Part shown: one piece after another, positions 5,795-7,647 of the stretch
Position numbering within the stretch: position 1 is the stretch's first letter
Layout: each line of letters begins with the position of its first letter
NCBI GenBank assembly: GCA_937910665.1
Contig: CALEPR010000080.1
Span: 1 to 7,647, forward strand
Direction: 5' to 3'
Origin: an uncultured Selenomonadales bacterium
Lineage (GTDB): Bacteria > Bacillota > Negativicutes > Selenomonadales > Selenomonadaceae
DNA: 7,647 nucleotides
Made by a program: the position numbers and the translations under genes
Notes under the pieces: generated by a model
Told to the model about the DNA's origin: nothing
The model's input: only the letters and a program-made list of their open reading frames with translations
Database searches by the model: none

Positions 5795-5830
5795 AAACTC
5801 CATTGGATTTTTCAGCAGTGGAGTTTTTTT
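5795..5830 (+). terminator. Intrinsic terminator after the SCIFF unit
   Basis: AAACTCCATTG (5795-5805) pairs with CAGTGGAGTTT (5816-5826) with one G-T pair, around a 10-nt loop. The stem runs straight into seven T (5824-5830). This is a clear rho-independent terminator separating the SCIFF unit from the pilin-like gene. Confidence 0.88.
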
Positions 5831-5869
5831 ATTCGACGAAGGCGAAGAAGTTTTTTAAAATTTTTTGTC

Positions 5870-5875
5870 GGGAGG
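5870..5875 (+). promoter_or_regulatory. Ribosome binding site that decides the pilin start
   Basis: GGGAGG stands 7 nt before a TTG at 5883 and 13 nt before the ATG at 5889. It excludes the more upstream in-frame TTG codons at 5865 and 5877, which lie before it or too close to it. Confidence 0.7.
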
Positions 5876-5882
5876 TTTGAAT

Positions 5883-6272
5883 TTGAAAATGAATCAAAAA
5901 GGTTTCGCGACGCTGGAAGTTATTTTGATGATCGTGGTTATTGGAATTTTGGCGACTATTGCCGTGCCGCGTTTCACTGACATAACAGTTAAAGCGAACA
6001 CTGCAAAAATTCAAGCCGACCTTGCAACTCTGGATAATTCAATCGCAATTTACTTCATGGAAAAAGGAACTTATCCGACGCAAATTTCCGACTTGAGCGA
6101 CTACGTTAAAGATGTTGGCGACTTGAAACCGCCGACAGGGAAAGCCTACGTCAACGGAACGGCGACAGATTTTACCGGAAAGACTTACGCGATTACTCAA
6201 TCGACCACGACAGGCGGAGAAGCGCGGGCCACTTTGGACGGAAAAACTTCAGGAAACTTTTCTTTGCCGTGA
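5883..6272 (+). CDS. Type IV pilin-like protein (prepilin-type N-terminus)
   Basis: The protein begins with a short leader MKMNQKG, then FATLEVILMIVVIGILATIAVPRF. This is the class III signal of type IV pilins and pseudopilins: cleavage by prepilin peptidase after Gly7, methylation of Phe8, and Glu at +5 of the mature protein (residue 12). The hydrophobic helix (8-30) anchors the subunit in the membrane and packs the filament core. The remaining 100 residues contain AKIQADLATLDNSIAIYFMEKGTYPT and a Gly/Thr-rich end, as in small minor pilins or ComGC/PulG-type pseudopilins. No assembly ATPase, platform protein or peptidase is next to it, so which filament it serves cannot be told. From the TTG at 5883 it has 129 residues; the ATG at 5889 (127 residues) is an alternative. 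There is no Cys pair for the usual pilin disulfide loop. Confidence 0.88.
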   Translation: MKMNQKGFATLEVILMIVVIGILATIAVPRFTDITVKANTAKIQADLATLDNSIAIYFMEKGTYPTQISDLSDYVKDVGDLKPPTGKAYVNGTATDFTGKTYAITQSTTTGGEARATLDGKTSGNFSLP

Positions 6273-6297
6273 TTGAATGAGGCAGAAAATTTTTTTT
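6263..6297 (+). terminator. Candidate terminator after the pilin-like gene
   Basis: TTTGCC (6263-6268) can pair with GGCAGA (6281-6286) with one G-T pair, and eight T follow at 6290-6297 after a short A-tract. The stem is weak and overlaps the last codons of the pilin-like gene. Confidence 0.35.
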
Positions 6298-6350
6298 GTG
6301 AAAGAATAAGACAGAGTTTTTTATATTGAAAGTTTTTTTGAGGTGAAAGA

Positions 6351-7466
6351 ATGAAATTTACTTGTTCAAAAAATGAATTGAAAGATGCTTTGCAGGTTGC
6401 TAACCGCGCAGTAGCCGTTAAGCCGCAAACGCCGATTTTGGCAGGAGTTTATTTGCGTGCGGAAGGTTCAACGTTGGAAATGCAGTCAAATAATTTTTCG
6501 CTCGGAATAATTACAAAAATTGCCGTGAACACGGAAGTCCCGGGATCTGTCGTCGTCGTCGGAAAATATTTTCAAGAAATAGTTGCAAAATTGCCGGGCG
6601 ACACAGTGACAATTTCTCAAGAGGAAGGCGACAACATTGTTTACATAAATTCCGGCGCATCGAAATTTAATTTGCTTGCGATGTCAGCAGAAGACTTTCC
6701 GAAAGTAAAATCTCAGGAAGTTATAACTTCTTTCAAGGTTCGCGCTTCTTCGCTGAAAAATTTAATTCGCCGCACAGTTTTTGCTTGCGCTGCGGAAGAT
6801 GCGTCGCGTCCGATTTTTACCGGCTGTCTTTTTGAACTGAATGGAAATTCTATCACGGTCGCCGCCACGAATACTCACAGGATTGCAATACAGAAAGATA
6901 CAATTTCAGATGAAGTTTCCGAGATGAGTTTTATTGTTCCGTCAGGGACTTTGCGAGATCTTGCAAGAATGATTGACGCTTCCTCCGACAATTTGGTTAC
7001 CGTCGATTATTCGGGAAAATATATTGCGTTTACTTTCGACAATATTTTTATGACTTCGCGACTGATTGAAGGACAATATCCGCCTTATCAAAAAGTTGTT
7101 CCCGAGTCCTGCGATATGCATGTTAAAATCAATGTCAGCGAAATGCTCGCGGCTGTGGATCGCGTCACCGTAATTTCAAAAGAAACTGAGTACAACACAA
7201 TCAGATTTATTTTCACGCAGGACGGTTTGGATATTTCCTCAAATTCGCCCGACGTTGGCAAAGCAGAGGAACATGTCAACGCAACTTTGGAAGGCGCGGA
7301 TATTGATATTTCTTTCAACGTGAAATATATTGCCGAAGTTTTGAGCGTTTTGGAAAGCGAAAATTGTCGAATCGGTTTGAATAAACCGCTCTATCCTATC
7401 GACATTCGCGAAGAAGATAACGATGATTATATTTATATTGTCACGCCGGTGAGAACGAATAATTGA
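6351..7466 (+). CDS. dnaN: DNA polymerase III beta subunit (sliding clamp)
   Basis: DnaN is the ring-shaped clamp that holds the replicative polymerase on DNA and serves as docking site for many repair and replication proteins. The 371 residues cover the three usual domains (about 1-120, 128-250, 252-369). Recognisable blocks are VKPQTPILAGVYLRAEG, GDTVTISQ, ASRPIFTGCLFEL, AATNTHRIAI, SRLIEGQYPPYQKVVP and the C-terminal YIYIVTPVRTNN that forms part of the peptide-binding pocket. The familiar ATDTHR motif reads ATNTHR here, and the usual MPMR-type end reads TPVR. GAGGTGA at 6340-6346 supports the ATG. dnaN is usually found between dnaA and recF; here a pilin-like gene lies upstream and a repeat region downstream. 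No DnaA-box-like TTATCCACA is seen nearby. It could be the only clamp, moved, or an extra copy. Confidence 0.96.
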   Translation: MKFTCSKNELKDALQVANRAVAVKPQTPILAGVYLRAEGSTLEMQSNNFSLGIITKIAVNTEVPGSVVVVGKYFQEIVAKLPGDTVTISQEEGDNIVYINSGASKFNLLAMSAEDFPKVKSQEVITSFKVRASSLKNLIRRTVFACAAEDASRPIFTGCLFELNGNSITVAATNTHRIAIQKDTISDEVSEMSFIVPSGTLRDLARMIDASSDNLVTVDYSGKYIAFTFDNIFMTSRLIEGQYPPYQKVVPESCDMHVKINVSEMLAAVDRVTVISKETEYNTIRFIFTQDGLDISSNSPDVGKAEEHVNATLEGADIDISFNVKYIAEVLSVLESENCRIGLNKPLYPIDIREEDNDDYIYIVTPVRTNN

Positions 7467-7480
7467 AGGAGTTAGAAAAA

Positions 7481-7591
7481 TTAGGAATTAGGAGTGAGTA
7501 ATTAGGAGTAAATAGTTGATAGTTGTTAGTGGTTAGTGGTTAAAACATTACTAAAAACTAAGAACTAACTAAGAACTAAAAACTAAGAACT
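7481..7591. repeat. AT-rich repeat region after dnaN
   Basis: This non-coding stretch begins with TTAGGAATTAGGAG, sharing the 11-mer TTAGGAATTAG (7481-7491) with the rpsO terminator arm (684-694). TTAGTGG-type units fill 7526-7540. The 11-mer AACTAAGAACT then occurs three times, at 7556-7566, 7567-7577 and 7581-7591. The left half (AGTTGTTAGTGGTTAG) is roughly complementary to the right half, so the whole can form a long imperfect hairpin. Confidence 0.65.
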
Positions 7592-7597
7592 TAAAAA

Positions 7598-7647
7598 GAC
7601 TGTGTCAGAAATTTTGTGTAAGTTCAATCAAAAAGTGCGTCAGCACG
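7598..7647. mobile_element. Possible end of an IS256-type insertion sequence
   Basis: GACTGTGTCAGAAATTTTGT (7598-7617) followed by GTAAG resembles the terminal inverted repeats of IS256-family elements, whose ends read TGTCA...AATTTTGTGTAA going inward. The sequence after it continues to the window edge without room to see a transposase. The assignment rests on recollection of the family's ends and would need the neighbouring sequence. Confidence 0.4.

Noticed and set aside
5865..5882. A TTG start at 5865 for the pilin-like gene
   Set aside because: The ribosome site GGGAGG (5870-5875) lies downstream of it, and the extra residues do not improve the prepilin leader.
6296..6327. Promoter before dnaN from TTGTGA and TATATT
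   Set aside because: The spacer is 20 nt, too long for a standard sigma-A promoter, and the boxes are weak.
7556..7591. CRISPR-like array from the three AACTAAGAACT units
   Set aside because: The units are only 11 nt and abut or are 3 nt apart, with no spacers.
7626..7647. Minus-strand terminator from GTGC/GCAC followed by TTTTT
   Set aside because: Only four base pairs are visible and the window edge cuts the rest.

Overview
The window reads as a diderm (outer-membrane) Firmicute, most likely of the class Negativicutes (Selenomonas-like). P-ring and L-ring flagellar genes (flgA, flgH, flgI) imply an outer membrane. The ribosomal protein S15, the MerR-type regulator, the strong GGAGG ribosome sites and a clostridial-type SCIFF peptide gene all look Firmicute. 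This assignment is from protein character, not from a search. All supported genes lie on the + strand.

Layout. Positions 1-275 hold the 3' part of a MerR-family regulator whose DNA-binding start lies before the window. A good sigma-A-like promoter (282-310) and a structured leader precede rpsO (394-660), which ends in a long hairpin terminator (673-750). A possible sigma-28-like promoter (786-815) precedes a flagellar rod/ring operon: flgG, flgA, flgH, two small unrecognised genes, flgI and flgJ (875-5163). FlgG builds the distal rod, FlgI and FlgH form the P and L rings, FlgA is the periplasmic P-ring assembly factor, and FlgJ is a short rod-binding form without a muramidase domain. The two small genes between flgH and flgI are AT-richer than the flagellar genes and overlap flgI by four bases, so they look like an inserted cassette.

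After an inverted repeat (5173-5243) comes a 48-codon gene (5327-5473) that matches the SCIFF family, the six-cysteine precursors of thioether-bridged ranthipeptides. No radical SAM maturase is next to it. A 91-residue gene of unknown function follows 24 nt later, and a clear terminator (5795-5830) closes the unit. This is the most interesting part of the window.

The last part holds a type IV pilin-like gene (5883-6272) and dnaN, the DNA polymerase sliding clamp (6351-7466). dnaN has no dnaA immediately upstream, where it usually lies. The window ends in an AT-rich repeat region (7481-7591) related to the hairpin after rpsO, followed by what may be the end of an IS256-type insertion sequence (7598-7647). 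No rRNA, tRNA or CRISPR array was seen. No gene-free stretch exceeds 300 bases.
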